Source of the DNA: Yamagishiella unicocca
Taxonomy: Eukaryota; Chlorophyta; Chlorophyceae; Chlamydomonadales; Volvocaceae
DNA length: 64,000 nucleotides
Assembly: GCA_003116995.1 (NCBI GenBank)
Contig: BDSL01000004.1
Coordinates: forward strand, 186,001 to 250,000
Reading direction: 5' to 3'
Shown: piece by piece, positions 1-10,995 of the stretch
How positions within the stretch are numbered: the stretch's first letter is position 1
Layout of the letters: each line of letters starts with the position of its first letter
Position numbers and translations under genes: made by a program
The notes under the pieces: model-generated
Database searches by the model: none
What the model was told of the DNA's origin: nothing
The model's input: only the letters and a program-made list of their open reading frames with translations

Positions 1-1319
1 CGGCCCGGACCTGCGGGGGGGGGGGGGCAGCGGGGAGCCACAGCCGGTGGAGTTGGAGGTGGAGTTGGAGGTGAAGCCAGGAGCGGCGTGCAGGGTAGTG
101 GCCCCATAGTGGCAGCTGATGCCGCGTAGGCCCACGGAAGGACGCACTGACTGCCACCGACTCACTGGCAGGCCCCGCACCCCCTTCAAGACAAGCCACC
201 GCCCTCCCGCCGCCTGCTCCTCCGGTACCTCACCTCCGTGTAAGCATGGTGGCGGCAGTTGCTCCAGTCCAGGCCGCCAGCCCCACCACTGCTGCCCGGG
301 GGGGATATTGCTGCTGCGCTCGCGCCGCTGCCACCGGCCGGGCTGGCAGCAGCAGCAGCAGCAGCCCCGCCTCCGCTGGCCACAGCAGCCCCGCTTCCGC
401 TGGCCACGACACTGGCGGCGCCGCCCCCGCCTCCGTGGCGACAGTGGTCGTACGCGTGTATCAGCTCGTGCGCCATGGCGTTGAGCACCTCCCGGCGGGT
501 GTGCAGGCGGTTGTGGCACAAGATGACCTGCGGGGGGTGGTGGGGAGGAGGGGGGGAGGGAGGGGGGGAGGGAGGGAGGGTTGCGAGGAAAACCCGTGAG
601 GGAGAAAGGGGGCGGCGAATGGGGCAGCGGAGGGGCTGGCATGGGACGCAGTACCGGGCAGTCTGGGGCCAGGGAAGCAGGGGGAGGGTGGGGAGGCGGC
701 GTCCTGCTGCGGCGGACCCCGTTACTCACCCCGTGGTCTGGTGCGAAGCCGCCCCCCACCGCGGCGCTGCATCGCATCACGTGGAAGAAGCGCCGGTCCA
801 CGGGGCAGCCGGCCTGCGGGAGGCGGGGAGGAGGCGTGCTGTGGCCACTGCAAGGTATCCAATCGGCTTGCCAATGTGTGTTAAGGAAGGGTTGGTGATG
901 TGGGGCTGTGTAGGTTTTTGTCCCATGCAGCGGTATATGGGCGGGTTGGAGGTGGGCAGGGCTAAGAGGAGTGGCTGAAGCAGTTACAGTCGAGAGGGGT
1001 GAAGGAATTAAATCAATCTCAAAGCTCCACCCGGTGGTCGCCCGCCGTGCGCAATTGCACACGTTCATAGTCCCGGCATTTTTTCTCATCCACTCACTTC
1101 TGCCATTGCACTTAAGAGCGTTCGCACAGGTCTCCCGGCGGCCAAGCCGTAATCCACGACGTCCCCCACGTCGGCTCTGCTCATGGTCTCCAGCGCACTC
1201 GGCTCCTGAGTGGAATGCATAATCGGCTGGCTGCACTCTCGGCCTTTGTTACCGTTGCCCACATCGCTAAAGTGAGAGGCAGCGGCTCTGTAGCCTGGAA
1301 ACAGCATCAAAATTCGCAA
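1..1319 (-). CDS. ATP23: ATP23-type mitochondrial inner-membrane metalloprotease (peptidase M76), partial
   Basis: Coding exons in transcript order are about 1319-1098, 813-730, 527-234 and 10-1; the gene runs off the left edge, so the C-terminal third is missing. The exons join in phase to give LLSAMAEAGC, then a Cys-containing GGGFAPDHG block, VILCHNRLHTRREV, the zinc-protease motif HELIHAYDHCR, and DWSNCRHHAYTEVRA, matching ATP23 in order. In yeast, ATP23 processes the Fo subunit Atp6 and helps assemble Fo in the intermembrane space; that role is inferred here. A roughly 55-residue Gly/Ala/Ser insert lies between DHCR and LDWSNC, inside the catalytic domain, with no good intron borders to remove it. 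The start is uncertain: ATGs at 1319, 1220 and 1184 are all in frame. The next gene is divergent. Confidence 0.87.
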
Positions 1320-2388
1320 CTAAAAGTGCCAGGTGCTGGTATCAGTGCTGGCTTTGTTAAAAATAGGTTTTAAATTTACCTCTTAATTACAAGTGGATCA
1401 CGTATGCCTATCTGGTATTGTCCACATGATATCACATAACTTCCTCTTACCGGAATACTGTCCTGCAAACCTTCCTCATTTCAAAATCACTCTGTAAATG
1501 CTGTAAGGAATAAGCAAATTTCTGTTGCGTAGGCAGCATGAAACAGTCGCCACCAGCGACCCGTCGTACTTATCAATAACTGAGCAGCGTTGTGAGGAAG
1601 GAGACCCTAATTCCAAACTTTTATTACAGAGGTGTTCTCCCTATTACAATAGTAACTCTTCAATTTGTAGACTGGAGTTGCCTCCGTCGTAGCTGCCGCG
1701 TTTGAGAAGCCCTATTTTTCTGCTCCTTCGCCACAAGCCTTGCACCTGCGGCATTCCTAAGCTTTTTCCTGTGCACTTCTGAGATGTCCTTTTAGGAGCT
1801 TAGGTTACATCGCAGCGTGGAAGAGTTGGTTCCCGCAATCGCGCCCCCACACCACAAACAACGCGCCATACGAGGGTTGGCCGTCTTCTAGCGCATGGCA
1901 GCAGGAGCCATACTGCGAGGCCCCATACCGACAGGACTTCAAGATCTGCGACACCGCGCGCCGCGGTAAGGAACGTGTCAGGGTCAAGTCACGCCCACCC
2001 CCTCGGGCCCGCCTACAGCTAGCTCACACCCATTCCCTCTTTTAACTCATAGATGCAGCCTGTCTGTATGTAAGCCAGCCGTCGTCGGTTGCGTCCGCAA
2101 GCCCTGCGCCTCGGCTGTTTCAGGTACATCAGGGCGTGGGGGCGGCGGGAGACCTCGTCGTGGACGCGCCTTTGGGTTAGCTGAGCAATTGTCTCCAAAT
2201 CTAGGATGTATGGGTCGCAGGCACGGGTCGTCGCCTGCCTGACTCGGTTCTCGACGTCGGCGTGGCGAGGCTTGCGGACGAACGACCTTGGGACCGCGGA
2301 TCAGCTACGACGTCGGGCAGCGTTCCTTCGAATATCTATACCATACAGCACACATAATCCGATACTTTCCGACTCTGCTGCATCGCAG
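1320..2388. other. Divergent intergenic region between ATP23 and the translocase
   Basis: No convincing coding exon was found. It separates the 5' ends of a minus-strand and a plus-strand gene, so it probably holds both promoters and 5' UTRs. An upstream coding exon of the translocase may lie near 2050-2140, where a short ATG run meets possible GTAAGC or CAG/GTAC donors, but this could not be fixed. 1320-1700 is visibly AT-richer than the flanking exons. Confidence 0.45.
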
Positions 2389-5300
2389 ATGCCTCGCGGC
2401 GGCTGCTGCGACGTGACGCGCCGGCGCATGCCTCGTGCGGCCATGGCCCGCGCGGTGCGCTCCCAGGGGCATCCCCAGCACCAGGGCGTCACAGCCGGGT
2501 AGCTGTTGCCGCATCCGCGGTGGCGGCTGATGCAGGGGACGTAAGTCCCGAAGCTTCGGGCGGCCTGCTGGGCGAGGTGCAGGTGCGTCCCAGGAGGGAA
2601 GAGGAGCCACGGGAAGGAGCCGGCTGGGCGGATACCTACGGTTTGCTTGTGACCCATATGGCTTGTGACCCATATGGCTGGAGGGCTAGATCTCCAGGAA
2701 TATATGCAGGCCGGGTCAGGCCGCTGCCGGGGCCAAGGATCCAACCTTGGGACCTGCAGGACAGGACGGCTCGTAGACGCCATTTCAGAGCACGTTCCCC
2801 CCCGGCCTGGCGCCAACCGCTGCCCCCCCCCACCTGCACCCTCCACCACATCGGGACGCCCCTGCCCCTGCCTTCCACAACGTGCCAGCCGTCGCTGCTG
2901 CCGCTGAACCCCGCCACTGCCGCCCACTGACGTTGCTTCTGAGTAACTCGCCGTGCCCCCCACCCTCCCAGCGACTGGCCGGCGCGCTGTCCGACCAGGC
3001 CTCCCGCTTCTGGCGGCTGTCCGGTAAGTTCATGCCGATGGTGGGTCTGTTCTTCATGCTGGCCTTCGTCAACACCATCCTGGACAGCCTGAAGGACACG
3101 CTGGTCATCACCGCAGTGGGGGGCGGGGCACAGGTGGGAGGGCGGGGCACAGGTGGGGGGGCGGGGGGGCGGAGGCAGGGCGGGGGGGGGCCGGAGGCAG
3201 GGGGAGCGGGGGCTGGAGGCCACATTACCAAATTAAGATGGGGCGGGGGCCGGAGGCCGCATTGTCGAATCAGGACAGGGCGGGGCGACGTGAAATGCAA
3301 GCGGCTCTGCTGCACCTGCACTTGCAGCTGCCAGGACCCAGGCTGCCAGCTGTCCAGGTAGATCAGCCGCTCAGGCGACAACTCCTTCGCTCAATCGCTG
3401 AGGCGGCTGACGCAGCAACTGCTCCCTTCGAAAAGAGCGCGCACGGGGGCCGCTCCGCCGCTCCATGTGCCCACTTCGCGCCGCCTTGCTCCTCGGGCGC
3501 CTCCGCCCTCCGCCTGCTGCAGCTGCTGACACTGCGGGAGCTGCCCCTCCCCCTCCTCAGGTCATCCCCTACCTCACAGTCTACGCGGTGCTGCCCTCGT
3601 CGCTCATCTTCCTGCTGCTCTACTCGTACGCCTCGCAGCTCTTTAGGCGGCAGGTGGGAGGGGAGTAGCGGGAGGGGGGGCCGGAGGGCGGGGCAGGCAG
3701 CAGCAGCGAGGCAGGGGCCGCGGACGCGACTGGGGGTTCATGGGGAAGGCAGGGGAGATTGGTGTTGCTCCACACGGCATCCGCAGTACCCGCAGCACCC
3801 GCAGAAGCTCGTATGCACACACAGCACCTGCCAGCATACTTAAAACACAGCACCTGCAATCCCCACAGCACCTGCAGCAGCTCCCACGTCTGAAGCGCAA
3901 GTATGTGTATGCCGCCGCGCAACCCCCACCCCCCCGCCCACCCCATACGCGCGGCCCTCAGGCCCTCTTCAACGGCATCGTGACCGTGTTCATGGCCTTC
4001 TTCGTGTTCTTCGCCTACGTGCTCTACCCCAACCACCACCTGCTGCACCCCTCGGGGTGGGCGGACGGGGTGCTGGTGGGCCTCCCGCTGGGGCTGGACG
4101 GCGCCGTGGGCATGATCCGCAACTGGACCTTCACGCTGTTCTTCTGCATGTCGGAGCTGTGGGGCGACGTGTGCCTGGGCCTGCTGTTCTGGGGCCTGGC
4201 CAACGACACCACCAGCCTTGCGGACGCACCCACGCTGTATCCGCTGTTCGGACTGGGGGCTAACGTGGCGCAGGCGCTGGCGGGGTTCGTGCTCAAGGTG
4301 GGTCGGGGGGAGGGGCGTGTGGCGGGGGGGCGGCAATGGGGTGGCGGGCAGCTGCACCCTCTCTTGATGCTCGATGTCCGCACAGCACCAGCGGCACAGC
4401 ACCAGCGACACCCCACCTGCAGACCCTGCAGCCGCACGTCCCGTCCTGGCGGGGCACGACAGCTCCGTACTGCGCAACCCTGCCCTTCCTGACCCCACCC
4501 TTCTCCGCCGCGGTGGTGGTGATGGTGGTGGTGCTGCCGCAGTTCTTCTCGGGCCCGGCCGCCCACGGCGCCAGCTCCTTCACCAGCGAGGTGCAGTCGC
4601 TGATGGTGGTGGTGCTGGTGTTCGCGACTCTGGCGCTGGCGCTGCACCACGGCATTTCGCTGCGGGACAACCAGAGCAGGGTGGACCGCCGCATGACACG
4701 AAGGACGGAGCGGGCGGCGGCGGCGGCGGCAGTGGCAGTCACGGCGGCGGCGGAGGACGCTGACGGCAGCTTCTTCCGCACGCCGGAGAACCAGATGCAG
4801 CCCGCTGGCGCGGCCAGCACGTCTGGCGGCAGTGCCTCGGTGGCTCCCAGCAGTAGCGGCAGCAGCAGGGCGGCAGATCCAGGCAACCGCAGCAGGCGGA
4901 GGAAGGGCAAGCAGAACCTGCCGGACATTTACCGGTGAGCTGTGCAGGGTGGGGGGGGGGGGCAGCGCAGGTGGCCGGGCACCGAGCAGCTGGCTAGCCG
5001 CGGCGGTGGCTGGCGAGTCCATGACCCGCTGCTGCTGCTGCCGCGGCGGCACTCAGTGGGAGCAGCTCCTGTACGACGTAGCGCGAAGACGTAGGTTGCC
5101 GCAAGGCTGTCGGGATGCTGCGCCCCTCCCTGGCGCTTCCCGCCCGTCGCCGCCGCAACCTCGCCCCCCTGGACCCCCCCTGGACCTCCCTCTGATGGGT
5201 CTGATCCCCCCCTGGACCCCCCAGCACGCTGGCCTCCTCCGTCCCCATCCGCTGCCTGGTGGTCATGTCCATGGCGCAAGGCCTGTGCACCAACCTAATG

Positions 5301-7339
5301 GAGTTCGCCTGGAAGAGCCACATCCGGCTGCTCTACCCCACACCGGCGGAGTTCACGGCGTTCCTGGGGGACGTGTCCACCTGGCAGGGGATATTCACTG
5401 GTGCGTGGCTGGGTGGCGGGGGCGGGAGGGTGTCAGAGGAAGACCCGTGGGTCGGCACTGGACAGGAGGCGGATGAGGAAGCCGTTTGTTGCACACCGGG
5501 CTGGAGGGGGGATTACAATAATATACCCGGTAACGCGACTGGGGAAATGTAGCGTGTGCATAGCCTGGAGGGGCTGGAGGGGGGAGGGTTGGCGCAGGAG
5601 TGCGGCGGCGGCCGGGTGGCGGCCACCTGGTCGCAAAGACTGTCCACTCAGCCAGCGGCGGCGGCCGGCAGCAGCAGCCGCAGCAGCCGCGGTAAGAGGA
5701 GGAAAGTGGGTAAACGGCAGCGGCGTAGCTGGCCTGCCCGCCTTCACGAGCGGCCCCTGGGCCTGCTGCCAGGTCCCGCCCCACCCCCACGCACCTCACA
5801 CCCCCGCCCCCTACCCCGCCCCCTGCCTCCTGCAGGCATGCTCATGGTGCTGTCCCCCACCATGTTTAACCGGCTGGGCTGGGCGGGGGTGGCGGCAGCC
5901 ACACCGCAGATCCTCTTGTACGGCGGCGGCCTCTTCTTCGTGACAGCGATGACGTACCAGTTCGTGATCGCACCCAGTGAGTGACGCGGCGCCCATAGGG
6001 CCCGGGGGGGAGAGCGGAGGGAGCGGCAGCCGGGACCAGAGGAACGGGGGGAGGAATGGGAGCTAGCTGCCGTACGATGTCGTAACATTGTGTGCCCCGC
6101 AAACCCGCATACCCGCCCGCCCCCATCTCCCCAACCCACGAGCTCATAACCCTCCGCAAGTCGCCACCCAACCCGCTGCGACTCTCCATCTCCCTCCCCC
6201 CCCCTCCCCCCCTACTCTCCCCCCCCTCCGCCATCCGCCGCTCAGCCGCAGCTAGCGCCGCATCGGCCGCGGGGCTGGGCATGCTTCAGATCCTGGTGTA
6301 CGGCGGTGCGCTGCTGTACGTGTTCAGCAAGTCCGCCAAGTTCTCGCTGTTCAAGCCCGCGGAGGAGATGGTGTACATCTCGCTGGACGAGGAGGGGCGC
6401 ACCAAGGGGAAGGCGGCCATCGACGTGGTGGGCAGCCAGGCGGGCAAGAGCGGAGGGAGCGTGCTGCAGCAGGTGAGGGGGGGGCGCAGGGGGGAAGGCA
6501 GGGGGCAGGAAGGAACGGGTTGCAAAAAGGACCGGCAGGAAGAGGGGGGGATTCGAGGAAGAAGGGGGGGGGGAGGAGGACGAGACAACGCAGCGCGGGA
6601 CCAGAGGGAGGGACGAGGGACGGAGATGGGAATGCGGCGGCGCACGGACTCGATGGCACCCCTTCCCGACCCCGACCCCGGCCCCGAACCCCCCCTTCAG
6701 GTGCTTCTGTTGCTGTGCGGTGGCGCTATCGCCGGGCAGCTTCCCATGATGGTGGTGGTGTACCTGGCCATGAGCCAGTCCTGGCTCAAGGCGGTGGCGA
6801 CGCTGTCCAAGGTGAACAACTACGGCCACTCCAGCAGCGTGCACGAGAGCATGCAGAGCTCCATGGACGAGGTGCAGCTGGGGGAGGCGGGGGAGGCGGC
6901 GGTGGTGGGCGGCACCACCACCACCAACCTCTCGTCTAGCAGCAGCAGCGGCAGCAGCAGCGGCAGCAGTGGCGGTGGCGCTGACAGCGGTAACGGCCAT
7001 GGGAACGGACTTGCCAACGGGCGGGTTCAGCCGCATGCCGCAAGGGTCGCCGGCACTGGCGCCGCTGTGAGTGCACACATGGACGGACACGCTAGCGGTT
7101 ACACCAACGGGCACGCCAACGGACACGCCAATGGGCACTCGAACGGACACGCGGTCAACGGGAGCCATGCGAACGGCCATAACGGCCATAACGGCCATGC
7201 TGCCGACGGACTCGCCGGCTACAGCGGCCATGACCTGCCCGGCCGCACCGGCCAGCCAGGTGGGAGCGAGGGGGCCGCCAGCGCCAGCACCAGCGCCAGC
7301 TACGTGGCTGTGAGGGAGAGCCTGCCCGCAGCGGCGTGA
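2389..7339 (+). CDS. Plastid-type ATP/ADP translocase (NTT / TLC family)
   Basis: Exons that join in phase are about 2389-2540, 2972-3133, 3561-3653, 3962-4297, 4423-4934 (start could be 4432), 5225-5400, 5836-5976, 6246-6472 and 6701-7339 (TGA). Family blocks in order include LDSLKDTLVITA, VIPYLTVYAVLP, MSELWGDVCLGLLFWG, YPLFGLGANVA, NLMEFAWKSHIR, FSKSAKFSLFKPAEEMVYIS and KGKAAIDVVGSQAGKSGG. These keep the charged Lys and Glu positions known to matter in plant NTTs. It should exchange cytosolic ATP for stromal ADP plus phosphate across the inner plastid envelope with about 12 membrane helices. The N-terminal exon ends in an Ala/Val-rich stretch before a strong GTAAGT donor, like a transit peptide; the true start is unresolved. 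Low-complexity additions sit in the loop coded near 4680-4930 and in the Ser/Gly/Asn-Gly-His tail, giving about 810 residues against about 600 in plants. Confidence 0.9.
7075..7215 (+). repeat. Asn-Gly-His coding repeat in the translocase tail
   Basis: Degenerate 12-nt units encode repeated (T/A)NGH and GHNGH motifs near the C-terminus. The frame stays open through the array to the TGA at 7337-7339, so it is translated. It lies after the last predicted membrane helix. Confidence 0.75.
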
Positions 7340-8211
7340 AGGGTCCCAGTGGCGCACGTGAGGGGGGGGGGGCAGCGGCACACGTTGCGCCCCCCGCAGC
7401 CGGTGCTGTTCGGTGCGCAGATGCCACGAATGGCCTCGCCGCCCCTGCGTGAGCCTCCCAGAGGGGCGAGGGCGGGGGTGGGGTGCTGGCGAGTGCGGCC
7501 GGGTGGGTAGGGGGACGGCGGCCCACAGAGCCGCACCGCGGGTTACGACCTGGCCGCGAGGGGTAGCTGCCAGCAGTCCATCAGCGCGAACCCACACGCC
7601 CACCTGCCTGGCTGCGTGGCTGCCACCGGACCATGGCTGGCTGCCACTGGACAGCCCACGATCCGATGTCAACCGATCTAACTGAGTGACGATTGGGGTG
7701 ATGCCGGAGGGGAGGGCTGCACTCGGCGGAAGCGGGTGCGGCGCGCGTGCAGCCCTCCCCCCCCCGCGTACACGTTGCATGCATGGATGGGTGCAGCGTG
7801 TTTGAGACGTGGCGATAGTGGTTCTGGTCTGGTGCTGGTGGTTGCGAGGGACTGACAGAGCGGAGGCGGCATGAACCCGAGCGAGTTCGGCAGCGGCAGC
7901 AGCGAGGAGTCGACACGTGGTGTGGTGTATGGTGGCGATGACGAAGAAACAAAGCGGACAGGGAATGGTGCGCCATGATGTTAATGCAATGTGATGTGGT
8001 TTGTCGCATGTGGGGTGCTGGGGTGGGGACGGGGCCGGGGGTGGAGGCGGCGGTGGTGGTGGCTGGGATCGCAGTGAGGGAGCCTGGACGGGCAGGGGGC
8101 AGAGGACGCACGAGCGCCTGTTCAGGACATGTGACTCAGCAGTGGCGCTGAGCAGCTGCTGTGGCGGCCGTCCTGGCGTGTGCCGATGTGCTGACCGAGC
8201 ACGACGCTCCC

Positions 8212-8288
8212 AGGCAGGACAGGGCAGGGCAGGACAGGACAGGGGGCAGGACAGGGGCGGGACAGGACAGGGCAGGACAGGGCAGGGG
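8212..8288. repeat. GGACAG/GGGCAG microsatellite
   Basis: Interrupted 5-6-bp units made of GGACA, GGGCA and GGGGC permutations run through this segment. It lies outside any recognised gene. Confidence 0.8.
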
Positions 8289-10544
8289 GGGGGGCGCGGG
8301 CGGCACTCCTTCCTGGTCATAGGCCGTGACGGCTGACGAGGAGGAGGAGGAGGACGAGGACCGGCGGCGGAGTGCCCCGCCTGTCAAAGCCGTGGCGGCA
8401 AGCCAGCATGTCGGGCTGTGCGGGCAGGAGCTGGGAGCGGCGCTCCCCCGAGTGCTTCCGGATGACAGGGAACGGGACCGGGGTTGTGCTGCGAGTTGTT
8501 GCGGTTTACATGGATGGAGGCCGTTGTCGTTGTGGGCGGTTGTAGGCCGTGCTGGTATGTGCGCCCTGGTCGGCCTGCCGGCTGTGAGTCGGGGTTCCAG
8601 GAAAAAACCGGTTACTCGGGTCGCGGGGAGGGGGTTCAGCTGTGTCCCACGATGCGCGAGAGGAGTGGTGTGTTGGTGCGGAGGGAGTGCGTGCGCGGGG
8701 GCTTGCGTGGGACAGAGTAACTTGTACGCTGCCCGACACTGCCACTCCCTTCGTGTGTTGCTTCTTGAGGCGCAAGCGCATGCAAACCTATGTGCGCCGA
8801 TCCTGTTGTTCGCGGCAGCTAGCACTGCGGCTGGGACGCCCGGCGAGTGAGAGCCACAGCCGCCGAAGGGCCCTCCCGGCGCGAGGTGCCACGTGCTTAG
8901 CAGTTGGGGTGCTGTGGCGCATTTTCCACGAGTCCCACACACACGTCACTTCTGTGAGCCCGCCGTGGCTGTGTTGCCGCCTGCAGACGACACGCTACGC
9001 TACAATTTTGTTGTCGACCCTGATATGGGGCCAACCTCTTATATTTCCTGTGTGGCCTTTTAACGGCCACGCAGGAAACCGTCGTCGAACTGTCGTTTAA
9101 CTGTTCAACCTTGATCAGGCCTGTTGACAGCCGGGCGGCCGTGCGGGACAGCGACACCGCGCGCGGCTTAGCGGCAAATCCACACATAGGGCCCTGTGCA
9201 TACGCATACAAGGTAAATCTTCACACAGGGCCACATACTCGTCCAAATGCCTCTATACCAACCAAACTGAATGCAACTCCCCTCCCCCCCGACGCATCAT
9301 CTCAGTGCCGCCCTCGATGCAGTAAATCCACCTTCGTGCACCGATACTGCCCGGGGGCGTCCATTGCCCACAACCCAGGGACCGACCGCCAGCCTGGGCT
9401 CAGACGCGTTACGAGTCACACTCCGCTGGCCCCCACACAGGGCTCTAGCTGGTAATACGTTGGTCTCTCACCTCCCCGCCTGACCGACATGCGACACGCC
9501 TGTGCCCCGGCAGCTCGCTGTGTGCCCCTGCAGCACCTTGGTCAACTGAGCACCTGCCGCCCCGCCTCACACCCCCTGCCTCAAGCTAGCGCGCCGTGCG
9601 GGTCGGGCCGCAACCCTTGCCCCCCCTGCTCGCGCAGGGCCCCCACGCCCGCCCTCTCATCTTGTCCCTCGTCGCTCCGGAACCACATCAACCTGCGCAT
9701 CAACCAGGACAACAGCTGATCACACCCGAGTAAACGGCAGGCAAATGGTGCGGCAGCGGTAAGCTGCCGCCCCGCCAGAATCGAGAACCCCTCACAGGCC
9801 TGCGCTCTACGCCGGCAGGTGGCGTATTCATCCAAACACAGGCACCGGCCATCCAGCCGACCGATCACATAATACCGTGCTTTGACAGCCAACGACATGA
9901 AAAGCCCCACGCCGCCGCCGTTATGAACGTGCGTAAATCAGCGTGTTTTGAACCCTCCCCCCGGGCCCCTAGCACTGCAACGCAGCCAGCAGCTCATAGC
10001 GCACGGGACAGCCACACCGCCCCTCGCCCCCCCCTCCCGCAAAAACGCAGCAGGCGGAAGCGCAGCAGCCGGGAACCCTTTGCTATCACCCCGCGGCACC
10101 GCGTGTTCACCGCCGAGATGGCGTGCTCGACCCCCCACCTCCGGCGAGCTCCCCCGGGGGACCTCGCGAACCCCTGAGCCCCCCCAGGCCGCCCTTGCCA
10201 GGCCAGTCCCAACCAACATTGTGTGCTTGAGCCAGGGTTATTTGTGTGCGCGAGCGGCGCAGCACTTCCGCGCGAGCCGAGCAGCAGCAGGAGCGAGCGC
10301 GTGAGCCGGGGTTATTTATGTCGCGAGCTGAAGCACCCGGCAGCCAGCGCGCATGCACCCCCCAGTTCCGCCCCACCCGGATCCTCGGGTTCCTCCCTCT
10401 CTGCGCCCCGCCCCCCGCCAGTCTTTATCCCCCCACCACCACCCGGGCTCTCCTCGCCACCCCCCACCCGGGTGCCGGCTTCAGCCGCAGCGACGCGTCT
10501 GCAGGTGCTGGCAGCCGGGGCCCCCTTCCTCCGCCCGCCCCGGG

Positions 10545-10799
10545 ATGTACCGCAGCCGCGCCATTCACCACCGACACGCCGTGTCCGACGTCTCGCCGGG
10601 CAGCAGCCGCTACGGCTGGCGTCACAAATACGACAAACCTGAGTTTGAGTACAGCGCGCCTCCTCCTCATCATCGTTATCATCGGGAGGCACTGCCAGGA
10701 GGATTAGGTTTGTACGGGAACGCCGATGAAGGGAGCGCAACAAAATCAGATGCCAAGGCCAATTCAAAACGACCCATTATCGGTCAACCAATCCAGTAA
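10545..10799 (+). CDS. Possible small protein, unrecognised
   Basis: An ATG at 10545 opens 84 codons ending in TAA at 10797. The product is rich in His, Arg and Tyr in the first half (for example HKYDKPEFEYSA) and in Lys, Asn and Asp at the end (KSDAKANSKRPI). That makeup is less biased than the Pro/Ala-rich sequence upstream in the same frame. It overlaps the region expected to be the 3' UTR of the minus-strand kinase gene. No family is recognised and no intron support exists, so it may be chance. Confidence 0.2.
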   Translation: MYRSRAIHHRHAVSDVSPGSSRYGWRHKYDKPEFEYSAPPPHHRYHREALPGGLGLYGNADEGSATKSDAKANSKRPIIGQPIQ

Positions 10800-10995
10800 A
10801 TATTGCACAAGGAATTAGACGGTGCGCTGTGCTGCGCTTATTCTGCTCCTCTGCTTCTGAGCTCAGAGCAGGCATACATTAATTCAACACCGTCATCGTC
10901 ATCGTCGAGAGAGAGAGAGCAGGACCCGGTCGCACGCTGTGGTCTGAGGAGCGCCCCTCGTTCGATCCGTGGTGGCGGGGGGAACACGTCACCAA

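Larger units (their letters stand above)
7340..10995. other. Long non-genic stretch between translocase and kinase genes
   Basis: It follows the translocase stop codon and the kinase stop codon at 10996, so it should contain both 3' UTRs of this convergent pair. No exon chain with family similarity was found on either strand. It holds a GGACAG/GGGCAG simple repeat at 8212-8288 and one short plus-strand reading frame at 10545-10799, listed separately. Confidence 0.5.

Noticed and set aside
6242..8320. Long minus-strand open frame opposite the translocase 3' end
   Set aside because: It is a shadow of GC-rich plus-strand coding and UTR sequence, Pro/His/Arg-rich with no family signature.
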